Assembly (NCBI RefSeq): GCF_009831765.1
Contig: NZ_WSSB01000001.1
Coordinates: 358,180-422,179, forward strand
DNA from: Craterilacuibacter sinensis
Lineage (GTDB): Bacteria > Pseudomonadota > Gammaproteobacteria > Burkholderiales > Chromobacteriaceae
Length of the DNA: 64,000 nt
Direction: 5' to 3'
The notes beneath the pieces are model-generated. The model was not told the DNA's origin, ran no database searches, and saw only the letters and a program-made list of their open reading frames with translations. The position numbers were made by a program, and so were the translations under genes. How positions within the stretch are numbered: the stretch's first letter is position 1; each line of letters begins with the position of its first letter. Of the stretch, positions 33,891-43,761 are shown piece by piece.

Positions 33891-34022
33891 ACACCGGCCA
33901 CCCTCGGGCAGCCGGCGTCTTGTTTAGCTGCCGGGAAACAAAAACGGGTTGATGCCGCTGCGGACAAAGCCTTCTTCTTCGATGGCGGCGTCCAGCGTCA
34001 GTGTCGCCAGATCGTCGGCCAC
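33891..34022. repeat. 132-bp direct repeat, right copy
   Basis: The copy that belongs to intact fdhE (its last 33 codons or so plus 33 bases beyond its stop). Confidence 0.9.
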
Positions 34023-34838
34023 GGCTTCCAGTGCCATGTCCTTGCCCAGTGCCATGACCTTGAGGTAGCTGCCGCAGTCGCCACAGCTTTCGGCACGCAC
34101 GGCGACGGCCTTGTCGTCCGGCGACCAGTAGCCGATATCGCGCGTCGATTCGCAGTTGCTGCACTTGACGCGCACCATATGCCACTCGCTCTCGCACAGC
34201 GTGCAGTGCAGATAGCGCAGGCCGTCCTTGTCACCGATCTTCACCACGCTCGCGACCGGCCCCTGGCTGCATACAGGGCACAGGTGGCGGCTTTCGTCCG
34301 GTTCGGCGATGGCGTGTATCTTCAGCTGGCTGGCGAGCTGGCTGAAGTAGACCGACAGTGCGGCCCAGACAAACAGCGCGTCGGCGCTGGAAACCGCGTC
34401 GTAGCGTCCGGCCAGCAGCGCGCTGGCCAGCGTTTCGCGATCTTCGCGCGCTTGCGTTTGCAGCGCCATGATGGTGTCGGCGATGACGCCGGTGGTGCCG
34501 GGCAGCAATTTGCCCAGTAGCGCATCCAGCAGGTCCTGCCACACTTGGTCGCGTGGCCAGGCACTGCTGCCCAGCGGCGGCAGGCCATGGCGTGCGCATT
34601 CGGCAAAGTAGGCATCGCGCGCCGGCAGCGCCAGCGGGTGTTCGGCGACCAGTGCGTGCTGCGCGCGCGCGATGCGGGCACAGAAGCGCAGATAGTCAGC
34701 CATGTCGTGGCCGTCAGCGAGTGTTTCCAGCCGCTGGGCACGGGTGAGGTACAGCGTTTTCGGGTCGGGCAACAAAAGCGGCGGGATATCTCCCGCCGCT
34801 TGCGTCAGCTCGCCCTCGGGGACGATGCGGATGCTCAT
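33924..34838 (-). CDS. fdhE: Formate dehydrogenase accessory protein FdhE
   Basis: FdhE is a cytosolic rubredoxin-like protein needed for maturation and export of respiratory formate dehydrogenase. The 304-residue protein has an N-terminal helical part and a C-terminal metal-binding part with four Cys-x-x-Cys pairs (CPVC, CTLC, CSNC, CGDC, about residues 185-265). It is the last gene of the fdn operon and starts two bases after the gamma subunit stop. Its 3' 99 bases are duplicated downstream at 32240-32341. Confidence 0.96.
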   Translation of the reverse strand: MSIRIVPEGELTQAAGDIPPLLLPDPKTLYLTRAQRLETLADGHDMADYLRFCARIARAQHALVAEHPLALPARDAYFAECARHGLPPLGSSAWPRDQVWQDLLDALLGKLLPGTTGVIADTIMALQTQAREDRETLASALLAGRYDAVSSADALFVWAALSVYFSQLASQLKIHAIAEPDESRHLCPVCSQGPVASVVKIGDKDGLRYLHCTLCESEWHMVRVKCSNCESTRDIGYWSPDDKAVAVRAESCGDCGSYLKVMALGKDMALEAVADDLATLTLDAAIEEEGFVRSGINPFLFPGS

Positions 34839-34840
34839 GG

Positions 34841-35476
34841 TTAGCTCTTTTTCTCCTCGGCGCGTTTGGCCATCACTTCACGATACCAGCGCGGGTGGTG
34901 CTTCTTGGCCCAGGCTTCGGTGACGACACCTTCGACCATGGCGCGCACTGTGCCGCGTACCCAGATTGCCGCGTAGACGTGGATGATGATGCCGGCGATC
35001 AGTGCCAGAGCTGCCCAGGCGTGCACGAACAGCGCGATGCGGATCAGCTCGATCGGGAAGTACTGGGCGAAGTAGGGCCGCCAGATGACGATGCCGGTGG
35101 AAATCAGCCCCAGCATGCACAGGGTCATCATCCAGAACATGCCTTTCTGGCCGCCGTTGTACTTGCCGGTGTCGCCGACTTCATGGCCGGACAGCACTTC
35201 CTTTACCGACTTCATCCACTTCACGTCCTCGCGGTCGATGAAGTTGTGATGCCAGTAGCGCAAAAACTGCACGAAGAAACCGACGAACATGATCACCCCG
35301 ACAAAGGGGTGAACAATGCGTGCCAGTTGCGGCGTACCGAATACGCCGGTCAGCCAGAAGAACGCCGGGTAGAAGAAGGCCAGCCCCGAGATCGCCAGTA
35401 CGATAAAGCATACGGCGACGATCCAGTGGTTGACGCGCTCGGCCGCGTTATAGCGGCGGATCAGCTTTTCCTTCAT
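34841..35476 (-). CDS. fdnI: Formate dehydrogenase-N, cytochrome b556 gamma subunit
   Basis: The 211-residue integral membrane di-haem b subunit passes electrons from the beta subunit to menaquinone or ubiquinone. Four hydrophobic helices (about residues 17-37, 55-75, 115-135 and 150-175) carry candidate haem His residues ([46 protein letters not shown]). Start ATG overlaps the beta-subunit stop by four bases. I cannot tell FdnI from FdoI; the symbol is by analogy. Confidence 0.95.
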   Translation of the reverse strand: MKEKLIRRYNAAERVNHWIVAVCFIVLAISGLAFFYPAFFWLTGVFGTPQLARIVHPFVGVIMFVGFFVQFLRYWHHNFIDREDVKWMKSVKEVLSGHEVGDTGKYNGGQKGMFWMMTLCMLGLISTGIVIWRPYFAQYFPIELIRIALFVHAWAALALIAGIIIHVYAAIWVRGTVRAMVEGVVTEAWAKKHHPRWYREVMAKRAEEKKS

Positions 35477-36387
35477 GCCTTGTCCTCCTTGCTGTCCGGC
35501 TTATCCTTGCCTGCGCTCTGTGGCTTGGCTTCGTCTTCTTCTTCGTCGGCCTTGTTCGGGCCCACGCCGATGTAGTGGAAGAAGCCGAACAGCACTGATA
35601 CCGCCAAGCCTATGGTCGACAGCGGCTTGAGGATGCCTTTCCACAGGCCGACCGTGGTGCTGATCGCCGGGTCTTTCTTCAGGCCAGCGTACAGTTCGGG
35701 ACGATCGGCGTGATGCAGGACATACATCACATGCGTGCCGCCCACGCCTTGCGGGTCATACAGACCCGCCTGCTCGAAGCCGCGCGTTTTCAGCTCGGCT
35801 ACGCGCTCTTCGGCGTGGTGCTTCATGTCTTCCTTGCTGCCGAAGCTGATCGCGCCGGTCGGGCAGGTCTTGACACAGGCCGGCTCCTGGCCGACCGCAA
35901 CGCGGTCGGAACACAGGGTGCACTTGTACGCCTTGTTGTCCTTGGCGTTGATGCGCGGCACGTTGAACGGGCAGCCGGCGATGCAGTAGCCACAGCCGAT
36001 GCAGTGCTCGGACTGGAAGTCGACGATACCGTTGGCGTACTGGATGATGGCGCCGGGCGACGGGCAGGCCTTGAGGCAGCCCGGCTCGGCACAATGCATG
36101 CAGCCATCCTTGCGGATCAGCCATTCGAGCTTGTTGTTTTCCTCATGCTCGGTAAAGCGCATCACCGTCCAGCTTTGCGCCGACAGATCGGCCGGGTTGT
36201 CGTATACCCCGACACAGTCTCCGACCTCGTCGCGCAGGTCGTTCCACTCGGAACATGCCACCTGACAGGCCTTGCAGCCGATACAGGTGGTGACGTCGAT
36301 CAGCTTGGCGACCTCGGTCTGGTGGGCGCGGGCGATCGGCGGCTGGGTCGGGCTCGCGGAGCGGCGCAGAATGTCTTGCGATTGCAT
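35473..36387 (-). CDS. fdxH: Formate dehydrogenase-N, iron-sulfur beta subunit
   Basis: A 304-residue ferredoxin-like subunit that carries four [4Fe-4S] clusters. Cys motifs appear in order: [15 protein letters not shown] (about 35-49), [31 protein letters not shown] and [21 protein letters not shown] single helix near residue 255 ([20 protein letters not shown]) anchors it to the membrane, and the tail is acidic and lysine-rich. AAGGAG precedes the start at 36387. It sits in the operon fdnG-fdxH-fdnI-fdhE. Confidence 0.96.
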   Translation of the reverse strand: MQSQDILRRSASPTQPPIARAHQTEVAKLIDVTTCIGCKACQVACSEWNDLRDEVGDCVGVYDNPADLSAQSWTVMRFTEHEENNKLEWLIRKDGCMHCAEPGCLKACPSPGAIIQYANGIVDFQSEHCIGCGYCIAGCPFNVPRINAKDNKAYKCTLCSDRVAVGQEPACVKTCPTGAISFGSKEDMKHHAEERVAELKTRGFEQAGLYDPQGVGGTHVMYVLHHADRPELYAGLKKDPAISTTVGLWKGILKPLSTIGLAVSVLFGFFHYIGVGPNKADEEEDEAKPQSAGKDKPDSKEDKA

Positions 36388-36399
36388 AGGCGTCTCTCC

Positions 36400-39300
36400 T
36401 TAGGCTTTTTCGACGTTGACGAGGAAGGACTTGAATTCCGGCGTCTGCGTATTGGCGTCACCGACAAACGGTGTCAGCGTATTGGCAAGGAAGCCTTTCT
36501 TCGCCACCCCCTCGTAACCCCAGTGAATCGGGATGCCGACGTGGTGCACGTCCTGACCGTTGACCTTGAGCGTACGGATACGCTTGGTCACCACCGCCTT
36601 GGCCTTGATATAGCCGCGCTTGCTCGACACCTTGACCGTATCGCCGTGGGCGATGCCCTTCTCTTTGGCCAGACCTTCGCCGATTTCGACGAATTGTTCC
36701 GGCTGCGCAATGGCGTTGAGCAGCACGTTCTTGGTCCAGTAGTGGAAGTGCTCGGTCAGGCGGTAGGTCGTCGCCGCATACGGGAAGTCGGCCTTGGTTC
36801 CCAGTTGCTCCGCGTCGCCCTTGAAGATGCGCGCGGCCGGGTTGTTGACCACTTTCGGGTGCAGCGGGTTGGTGCCGATCGGGCTCTCGAATGGCTCGTA
36901 GTGCTCGGGGAACGGGCCTTCGGCCATCTTGTCCAGCGCGAACAGGCGGCCCAGACCCTCAGCCTGCATGATGAACGGACTCATCTTGCTGCCTGGCGGC
37001 TCGTCGGCCTTGAAGTCGGGGATGTCGATGCCGGCCCACTTCTCGCCATTCCACTTGATCAGCGTACGCTTGGCATCCCATGGCGTGCCGTCCGGCTTGT
37101 TGGACGCACGGTTGTACAGGATGCGGCGGTTTGCCGGCCATGCCCAGGCCCAGCCCAGGGTGTTGCCCAAGCCGGACGGGTCGGAATTGTCGCGCCGTCC
37201 CATCTGGTTGCCCGCCTGCGTCCAGCTGCCGGCGAAGATCCAGCAGGCGCTGGCAGTGCTGCCATCGGCTTGCAAGGCGGCAAAGCCCGGCAACTGCTCG
37301 CCCTTCTTGGCGAGGAATTCGCCCGGCTTTTTCGGGTCGGGAATGTCGGCCAGTGCCTTGCCGTTCAGCTCCTTGGCCAGTTCTTCGGCTTTCGGGTCGT
37401 GCGCGTCACGGTAGGCCCACGACAGCTTCTGGATAGGTTCGGCGTAGGCACCGCCTTCCTTGGCGTACAGCACGCGTACATGGGTGAAGATACCGGCGAT
37501 GATCTCGACATCGGTCAGCGCTTCGCCTGGCGCATCGGCGCCTTTCCAGTGCCACTGCAGCCAGCGGCCGGAGTTGACGATAGCGCCTTCCTCTTCGGCA
37601 AAGCAGGTGGTCGGCAGGCGGAACACCTCGGTCTTGATGCTGGCGCTGTCCACGTCGTTTTGCTCGCCGTGGTTTTTCCAGAAGGTCGAGGTGTCGGTTA
37701 CCAGCGGGTCCATGATCACCAGGAACTTGAGCTTGGAGAGCGACGCGACCACCTTGTTCTTGTTCGGGAACGAGGCGACCGGGTTGAAGCCCTGGCAGAA
37801 GTAACCGTTGACCTTGCCCTGGTTCATCATGTCGAAGTAGCGCAGGACGTCGTAGCCCTGATCCCACTTCGGCAGCCAGTCAAAGCCCCAGCTGTTTTCC
37901 GCGGTGGCGTTATCGCCCCAGAACGACTTCATCAGCGACACATGGAACTTCGGCGTGTTCTGCCAGTAGTTCATCTGGCCATCGGCCAGCGCCTTGGGGG
38001 TGGTGGCTTCGAGGAAGGTCTCGAGCGTGGTTTCCTTCTCCGACGGCAGGCGCAAATAGCCCGGCAGGCTCTGCGACAACAGGCCTACATCGGTCAGACC
38101 CTGGATGTTGGAGTGGCCGCGCAGCGCGTTCACCCCGCCGCCGGCCATGCCCATATTGCCCAGCAACAGCTGGATCATGGCCATGGTGCGGATGTTCTGC
38201 GAGCCGATCGAGTGCTGGGTCCAGCCCAGTGCATACAGGAAGGAAGTCGTCTTGTCGTGCGCACCGGTGCTGGCGATGTATTCGCACACCTTGAGGAAGG
38301 CGTCCTTGGGCGTGCCGCAGATGTTTTCCACCACGTCTGGCGTGTAGCGTGCCACATGCTCGCGCATCAGGTTGAGCACGCAGCGCGGATCCGCCAGCGT
38401 GTCGTCGCGCTTGGCAAAACCCTGCTCGTCCAGCTGGTAGCTCCAGCTGGCCTTGTCGTATTTCTTGGTCTCCGCGTCCCAGCCGGAGAACAGGCCTTCG
38501 TCAAAGGCGAAGTCCGGATTCACCAATAGTGCCGCGTTGGTGTAGGCGAGGGTGTATTCCTTGTTGTACGCGCCTTTTTCCAGCAGGTAACGGATCACGC
38601 CGGACAAAAAGGCGATATCGGTACCGGTACGGATAGGGGCGTAGTAATCCGCCACCGACGCCGTGCGCGTAAAGCGCGGGTCAATGACAAGGATTTTTGC
38701 CTTGTTGCGGGTTTTGGCTTCCAGCGCCCAGCGGAAACCCACCGGGTGTGCTTCGGCAGCATTGCCGCCCATCACCACGATAAGATCAGCGTTCTTGATG
38801 TCGACCCAATGATTGGTCATCGCACCACGGCCAAATGAAGGGGCAAGACTTGCCACCGTCGGACCGTGTCAAACGCGCGCCTGGTTGTCGACTGCCAGCA
38901 TGCCCAGCGAGCGCACGAACTTCTGTGTCAGCCAGCCGGTTTCATTGCTCGAGGCCGAGGCGGCCAGAAAGCCCGTGCTCAGCCAGCGGTTGACCGTAAC
39001 GCCATCGGCGTTTTTCTCGACGAAGTTGGCATCGCGATCGGTCTTGATATGGCGCGCGATGCGGCTGTAAGCCTCGTCCCACGAGATGCGCTTGAATTCG
39101 GTGCTGCCCGCTTCGCGTACTTCCGGGTACTTGAGGCGGTTCGGGCTGTGTACGAAATCGAGCAGGCCGGCGCCCTTGGGGCACAGTGCGCCGCGGTTGA
39201 CCGGATGGTCGGCATCCCCTTCGATATGGATGATGTCGGATTTTGCATTCTTGGCGCCGTCGCCAAGGCTATACATCAGGATGCCGCATCCTACTGAGCA

Positions 39301-39456
39301 GTAAGGGCAGGTGTTCCGCGTTTCGCTGGCGCGCAGAAGCTTGTAGCTTCTGACGTCGGCCATGGCTACACCCGGCGTAAAGCCGAGAGCCGCGATCGTG
39401 GTGCCTGCCATGCTGCCGCCGCACAGTTTGAAAAACTGTCGTCTGCTGACTTGCAT
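36400..39456 (-). CDS. fdnG: Formate dehydrogenase-N, molybdopterin alpha subunit (selenoprotein)
   Basis: The catalytic subunit oxidises formate on the periplasmic side with a bis-MGD cofactor. The 1018-residue product includes a twin-arginine signal (SRRQFFKLCGGSMAGTT), a [4Fe-4S] motif CPYCSVGCG near residue 50 and CPKGAG near 92. Codon 196 is an in-frame TGA at 38869-38871, inside LAVDNQAR-V-Sec-HGPTVASLAPSFGRG, the exact context of FdnG/FdoG. The window therefore encodes one selenoprotein, not two genes. A SECIS-like hairpin follows directly. After it MTNHWVDIKNADLIVVMGGN and the MopB C-terminal domain are intact. selD is in the same window; selA, selB and selC are not. The N- or O-type assignment is uncertain. 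Confidence 0.96.
38829..38871 (-). promoter_or_regulatory. SECIS element in fdnG mRNA
   Basis: Directly after UGA the mRNA reads CACGGTCCGACGGT, then GGCAAGTCTTGCC, which folds into a short apical stem GGCAA/TTGCC with loop GTC. This is the position and GU-containing apical loop used by SelB in E. coli fdnG. The lower stem pairs less perfectly by eye. Confidence 0.7.
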
Positions 39457-39546
39457 GGGTTGACTCCAGGGTAGAGGATTTGAAACTTGTTGGTTTTTTT
39501 ATTGGATAATTGTGATCTTTATAGACACTATACGTGTGCGGTTATT

Positions 39547-40383
39547 ATGACAGTCATTGGACTTCCGCTCAAACCCCTTGAAGATGGGATTTTTCCGCTG
39601 GCCCAGACGTCGAGTACCGTCTGTTTGCAGGCTTTGCCCGGTCTGGATGTGCGCGAAGACCAGCTAGCGTGTGAAGTGCCGGTGGCGCTGGTGTACAACG
39701 GCATCTCGCATGCGGTGATGATGGCGACCCCTGAGTATCTGGAAGATTTTGCGCTGGGCTTCAGTCTGGCCGAAGGCATCGCGACGACGCCGGCCGAGCT
39801 TTACGATATCGAGGTGAAGGCGGGGTGTCGCGGCTATGAAGTCCATATCGAGCTGGCCGGTGCCCGTTTTGCCGCACTCAAAGCCCGGCGCCGCCAGATG
39901 GCGGGGCGTACCGGTTGCGGCTTGTGCGGGGTGGACGAGCTGGATGCCGTCTTTATCAAGCAAGCCGTATTGCCGTTCAGCCAGACGCTGACAGTGTCGG
40001 CGCTGGATGCTGCTGTCTGCGCCTTGCGCGCCGAGCAAAAACTGGGGCAGCTGACCGGTGCCACCCACGCCGCTGCCTGGCTGGATACGGACGGCGCTTT
40101 GCAGGCGGTGCGCGAGGATGTCGGCCGGCATGTGGCGCTGGATAAGCTGCTGGGCTGGCGGGCGCGTAGTGCGGTGACGGCGGGGGCTGCGCTGGTTACC
40201 AGTCGTGCTAGTTATGAAATGGTCGAGAAGGCGGTCAGTAGCCGGGTGGAGATTTTGCTGGCCATGTCGGCGCCCACCGAACTGGCGGTCAATATGGCGC
40301 AGGCCTATGGTTTGACCCTGATCGGCTTTGCCCGTCCCGGGCGCGCTAATATTTACAGTCACAGCTGCCGAATACAGTCTTAG
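39547..40383 (+). CDS. fdhD: Formate dehydrogenase sulfurtransferase FdhD
   Basis: FdhD carries sulfur from IscS to the molybdenum cofactor of formate dehydrogenase, sulfurating bis-MGD. The 278-residue protein has the conserved CxxC ([13 protein letters not shown], about residue 120), [19 protein letters not shown] and [14 protein letters not shown] near the N-terminus, and a Gly-rich C-terminal region ([30 protein letters not shown]). Start 39547 is preferred over an upstream in-frame start because the added residues are hydrophobic and unlike the family. It is divergent from fdnG with only 90 bases between, so both probably share regulation. Confidence 0.96.
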   Translation: MTVIGLPLKPLEDGIFPLAQTSSTVCLQALPGLDVREDQLACEVPVALVYNGISHAVMMATPEYLEDFALGFSLAEGIATTPAELYDIEVKAGCRGYEVHIELAGARFAALKARRRQMAGRTGCGLCGVDELDAVFIKQAVLPFSQTLTVSALDAAVCALRAEQKLGQLTGATHAAAWLDTDGALQAVREDVGRHVALDKLLGWRARSAVTAGAALVTSRASYEMVEKAVSSRVEILLAMSAPTELAVNMAQAYGLTLIGFARPGRANIYSHSCRIQS

Positions 40384-40504
40384 TTGCCCGCTGTAGTATT
40401 GCACTGCGCAATTTTTCTGTATTTACCATGCATTTGGTATTGCATTTGCGTGTGATCTATGGACAGAATCAAGGCTCGATATTCAACCCCAAGATCAATT
40501 CAGC

Positions 40505-41737
40505 ATGGCTCTCATCGTACAAAAGTATGGCGGCACTTCGGTGGGCTCGACCGAGCGTATCAAGAATGTTGCCAGGCGTATCGCCAAGTGGAAGGCCCAG
40601 GGGCATAGTCTGGTTGTAGTTTTGTCTGCCATGAGTGGCGAAACCAACCGGCTGATAGCCTTGGCCAAGGAAATTCAGGAAACGCCCAACCCGCGTGAAC
40701 TCGATGTGATCGTGTCCACCGGTGAACAGGTTACCATCGGCTTGCTGGCCATGGCCTTGCAGGAAATCGGGCTGGAAGCCAAGAGCTATTGCGGCTGGCA
40801 GGTGAAACTGACGACCGACAGCGCACATGGCAAAGCACGTATTTCGTCTATCGACGACGAAGCCATGCGCGCCGATCTGGATGCCGGCCGTGTGGTGATC
40901 GTGGCCGGTTTTCAGGGGGTGGACGAAAACGGCGCGATTACGACGTTGGGACGCGGCGGCTCGGACACCTCGGCCGTGGCGCTGGCAGCGGCACTCAAGG
41001 CTGATGAGTGCCAGATCTATACCGACGTGGATGGTGTGTACACCACCGACCCGCGGGTAGAGCCGGAAGCGCGTCGTCTGAAAACCATTACCTTCGAAGA
41101 AATGATCGAGCTGGCCAGTCTGGGCTCCAAGGTATTGCAGATCCGTTCGGTGGAGTTTGCCGGCAAGTACAAGGTAAGGCTGCGCGTGCTCTCCAGCTTC
41201 GAGGAAGAGGGCGAGGGTACGCTGATTACGTTTGAGGAAGATGAAAGCATGGAACAGGCCGTTGTAGCGGGTATCGCATTTGATCGCAATGAAGCGCGTA
41301 TCAACGTCAAGGGGGTGCCGGATCGTCCCGGTATCGCCTACCAGATTCTGGGGCCGGTGGCCGACGCCAATATCGAAGTGGACATGATCATCCAGAATGT
41401 GGGCGACCATGGCGCGACTGACTTCTCGTTTACCGTACCGCGTGGCGAGTACAACAAGGCGCTGTCCATCCTGCGCGATGTGCAGACCCATATTGGCGCA
41501 GCCAAGGTGGAGGGTGACGACAAGGTCGCCAAGATCTCCATCGTCGGTGTCGGCATGCGCTCGCATTGCGGCATTGCCTCTACCATGTTCCGCACACTGG
41601 CGGAAGAGGGTATCAATATCCAGCTGATCTCGACCTCCGAAATCAAGGTGTCGGTTCTGGTTGATGAAAAGTACCTAGAACTGGCTGTTCGTGTATTACA
41701 TAAGGCTTTTGGCCTCAATCAGAAAATTTCTGCTTGA
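40505..41737 (+). CDS. lysC: Aspartokinase
   Basis: It phosphorylates aspartate, the first step to lysine, threonine, methionine and diaminopimelate. The 410-residue length and single chain (no homoserine dehydrogenase) indicate the LysC type with alpha/beta regulatory subunits. Motifs are VQKYGGTSVGS at the N-terminus, STGEQVTIGLLAMAL, ITTLGRGGSDTSAVALAAAL, and two ACT domains (about residues 265-400: VPDRPGIAYQILGPV, GVGMRSHCGIASTMF, STSEIKVSVLVDEKY). An internal start for a beta subunit is likely in this class, but I did not fix it. tRNA genes follow. Confidence 0.96.
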   Translation: MALIVQKYGGTSVGSTERIKNVARRIAKWKAQGHSLVVVLSAMSGETNRLIALAKEIQETPNPRELDVIVSTGEQVTIGLLAMALQEIGLEAKSYCGWQVKLTTDSAHGKARISSIDDEAMRADLDAGRVVIVAGFQGVDENGAITTLGRGGSDTSAVALAAALKADECQIYTDVDGVYTTDPRVEPEARRLKTITFEEMIELASLGSKVLQIRSVEFAGKYKVRLRVLSSFEEEGEGTLITFEEDESMEQAVVAGIAFDRNEARINVKGVPDRPGIAYQILGPVADANIEVDMIIQNVGDHGATDFSFTVPRGEYNKALSILRDVQTHIGAAKVEGDDKVAKISIVGVGMRSHCGIASTMFRTLAEEGINIQLISTSEIKVSVLVDEKYLELAVRVLHKAFGLNQKISA

Positions 41738-41743
41738 TAACGC

Positions 41744-41772
41744 TTGACAGCAAAGCGGTCGTTCATTAATAT
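41744..41772 (+). promoter_or_regulatory. Sigma-70 promoter of the Ser-Arg-Glu tRNA unit
   Basis: TTGACA at 41744-41749 and TAATAT at 41767-41772 with a 17-base spacer, 16 bases before tRNA-Ser. Confidence 0.8.
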
Positions 41773-41787
41773 GGCGACTCGCTTGAC

Positions 41788-41880
41788 GGAGAAATGGCCG
41801 AGTGGTCGAAGGCACACCCCTGCTAAGGGTGCATACGGGCAAAACCTGTATCGAGGGTTCGAATCCCTCTTTCTCCGCCA
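41788..41880 (+). tRNA. tRNA-Ser (GCT)
   Basis: A 93-base class II tRNA with long variable arm (GCATACGGGCAAAACCTGTATC), anticodon loop CTGCTAA (GCT) and encoded CCA. Confidence 0.97.
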
Positions 41881-41886
41881 GCTACT

Positions 41887-41963
41887 GCACCCGTAGCTCA
41901 GTTGGATAGAGTATTTGGCTACGAACCAAAGGGTCGGGCGTTCGAATCGCTCCGGGTGCACCA
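41887..41963 (+). tRNA. tRNA-Arg (ACG)
   Basis: A 77-base cloverleaf with anticodon loop CTACGAA (ACG, read as ICG after deamination) and encoded CCA, six bases after tRNA-Ser. Confidence 0.97.
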
Positions 41964-41965
41964 AA

Positions 41966-42040
41966 GTCCCTATAGTTTAGCGGTTAGAACACTGCCCTTT
42001 CACGGCGGCGGCCGGGGTTCGATTCCCCGTGGGGACGCCA
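41966..42040 (+). tRNA. tRNA-Glu (TTC)
   Basis: A 75-base tRNA with anticodon loop CTTTCAC (TTC) and encoded CCA, two bases after tRNA-Arg. U34 of this tRNA is an expected target of MnmC and MnmH encoded in the same window. Confidence 0.96.
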
Positions 42041-42048
42041 GAATAAAC

Positions 42049-42083
42049 AAAAAAGCTGCTTTCCATCCGGAAGCAGCTTTTTT
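42049..42083 (+). terminator. Terminator of the Ser-Arg-Glu tRNA unit
   Basis: AAAAAAGCTGCTT / AAGCAGCTTTTTT stem, loop TCCATCCGG, T-run. Confidence 0.93.
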
Positions 42084-42323
42084 GTCGTCTATCGCTTCGC
42101 TTTCCTGATCAGGTCGCATGCTGCTGGCCTAGTGTCCAAGTACTGCACCCTGTTGCTCCCCGTTGCCGCAGTCCACCCTTTTCCAATTTAATTTTCAATT
42201 CCTGCGGCTTACAACAAAATATCTAGTGATTACCGGGTTTTTCCTATTTTGTTTTCAGTCATGGCATTTGAGCACTGCGCGTCTAAGCTTGTCTGATAAG
42301 ACACCGGATGCAGGGGCAGGGGT

Positions 42324-43259
42324 ATGACGTATAGCATTCATCTTTCCGGCGTACAGGAGGTGGCACCATGGCTGGAGTTTCGCCAGATGGCGCTGGTTTG
42401 CGAAGGGGGAGGGCAGCGCGGTATTTTTACGGCCGGTGTGCTGGATGCTTTTCTGGCCGAGGGTTTTTTTCCCTTTCAACTGATGATAGGCACCTCGGCT
42501 GGCGCACAGAATCTTTCGGCTTATGCCAGCGGCCAGTTGGGTTACTCCCGGCATGTAATCAGCCGTTACAGCACGCGCAAAGAGTTTTACAACCCGCTGC
42601 GTTTTATGCGTGGTGGCCATCTGATCGATCTGGATTGGTTTATGGATGTGACGATGCGCGAGTGTCCGCTGGATCTGGCGCGGGCGGCGTTGCGTCTGGC
42701 CGGGCGCGAATTCTATATGTGCGCCAGCCGCAGTGACACGCTGGACACGGCATACCTGCAGTTTGAGCATCATGGCTGGCTGGCTTCGCTTAAGGCGTCC
42801 AGTGCCATTCCTGTGCTGTATCGTGGCGGGGTGAATCTTGGGGGGGTGTGTTATTGGGATGGCGGGGTGAGCGATGCGCTGCCGGTCAAGGCCGCGCATG
42901 ATCTGGGCTGTGATTTGATTGTGGTGGTGCGTACCTTGCCGGCGGGGCATGTCGAGTCTCCTCCGCGGCCGGTGGTGAATTTGCCGCAAGGCAGCCGCTT
43001 GCGGGCCGCCGCCGAGGTGGTTAACCGGCACAAGGTGGCATATCGCGAGGCGCAGGCCTTTATCGATTCACCGCCCAAAGGGGTGAAAGTGCTGGAGCTT
43101 GCGCCTTCGCAGGCGCTGAAGAGTCGTGCGCTGGGTAGCTCGGCGGCTGCCCTGGAGCAGGATTACGCCAACGGGCGTGCTTGTGGCCGCCAGTTTATGG
43201 CGCGTTTCGCCTGGCGCTTGCGCCCGCGTGCCGGAAGCAGCCTGATGATTAGTGCTTAG
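42324..43259 (+). CDS. Patatin-like phospholipase (YjjU type)
   Basis: A 311-residue serine hydrolase with a Ser-Asp dyad. The oxyanion loop is LVCEGGGQRGIFTAGVLDAF (about residue 25), the nucleophile is Ser in IGTSAGAQN (about 57) and the Asp is in YWDGGVSDALPVKAA (about 183). It would hydrolyse acyl chains of lipids in the cytosol or at the membrane; the substrate is unknown. The C-terminus is basic. The last four bases overlap the DUF456 stop on the opposite strand, so the two genes converge. The open frame begins with ATG after AGGGGCAGGGG. Confidence 0.9.
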   Translation: MTYSIHLSGVQEVAPWLEFRQMALVCEGGGQRGIFTAGVLDAFLAEGFFPFQLMIGTSAGAQNLSAYASGQLGYSRHVISRYSTRKEFYNPLRFMRGGHLIDLDWFMDVTMRECPLDLARAALRLAGREFYMCASRSDTLDTAYLQFEHHGWLASLKASSAIPVLYRGGVNLGGVCYWDGGVSDALPVKAAHDLGCDLIVVVRTLPAGHVESPPRPVVNLPQGSRLRAAAEVVNRHKVAYREAQAFIDSPPKGVKVLELAPSQALKSRALGSSAAALEQDYANGRACGRQFMARFAWRLRPRAGSSLMISA

Positions 43260-43753
43260 CCGAGCAGTAAGGCGCTGGCAAAAACCAGCAGCATGGCCAG
43301 TGCGCAGCCTACTTTAGCCACGGTACCCAGCAGCAGGCCAATAAAGGTTGCCACGCTCGCCTTGCCAGCTTGCAGCATGTCGCGTCTGGCTAGGTATTCT
43401 CCGATGGCTGCGCCCAGCAAGGGGCCGATAATCAGCCCGACAATCCCCAGAAACAGTCCGAACACGCTGCCCCAGAATGCCCCCCAGAGTGCCTGGCGGC
43501 TGGCGCCACCGGCTTTGGCACCAAGTACGCCGGCGATAAAGTCGGCAAACATGCCAAGCAGTGTCAGCATGCCCAGCAGGCCCAGGCTTAAAGCACCGAT
43601 ATGCTGAAAGTCGCCAAGCCAAGCCGCGAGCAGCATGCCGGCAAACATCAGTGGCAGGCCGGGCAGTGCCGGCAGAATGACGCCGGCCAGGCCAATCAGG
43701 ATCAGCAGGCCGGCAGCCAGGTGGCCGAGAAGGGAAGAGTCCAAGTTTGGCAT
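43256..43753 (-). CDS. DUF456 family membrane protein
   Basis: A 165-residue protein with about five hydrophobic helices and Gly-rich loops (GLAGVILPALPGLPLMFAG, LGAKAGGASRQALWGAFWGS, GLIIGPLLGAAIGEYLARRD). This matches DUF456, an uncharacterised inner-membrane family. It ends in a hydrophobic stretch and lies eight bases after the ppk stop on the same strand, so it may be the last gene of the ppk operon. No function is known. Confidence 0.88.
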   Translation of the reverse strand: MPNLDSSLLGHLAAGLLILIGLAGVILPALPGLPLMFAGMLLAAWLGDFQHIGALSLGLLGMLTLLGMFADFIAGVLGAKAGGASRQALWGAFWGSVFGLFLGIVGLIIGPLLGAAIGEYLARRDMLQAGKASVATFIGLLLGTVAKVGCALAMLLVFASALLLG

Positions 43754-43761
43754 CCTGGTGG

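Noticed and set aside
35710..38529. A 939-codon open frame antisense to fdxH and fdnG
   Set aside because: Its composition is that of a shadow frame in GC-rich coding DNA (Arg/Gly/Val/His-rich, no domains), while the minus strand encodes clear formate dehydrogenase subunits.
38856..38871. A premature stop or frameshift splitting the formate dehydrogenase alpha subunit
   Set aside because: The stop is TGA in the exact Sec context, frame is kept on both sides, a SECIS-like hairpin follows and selD is present.
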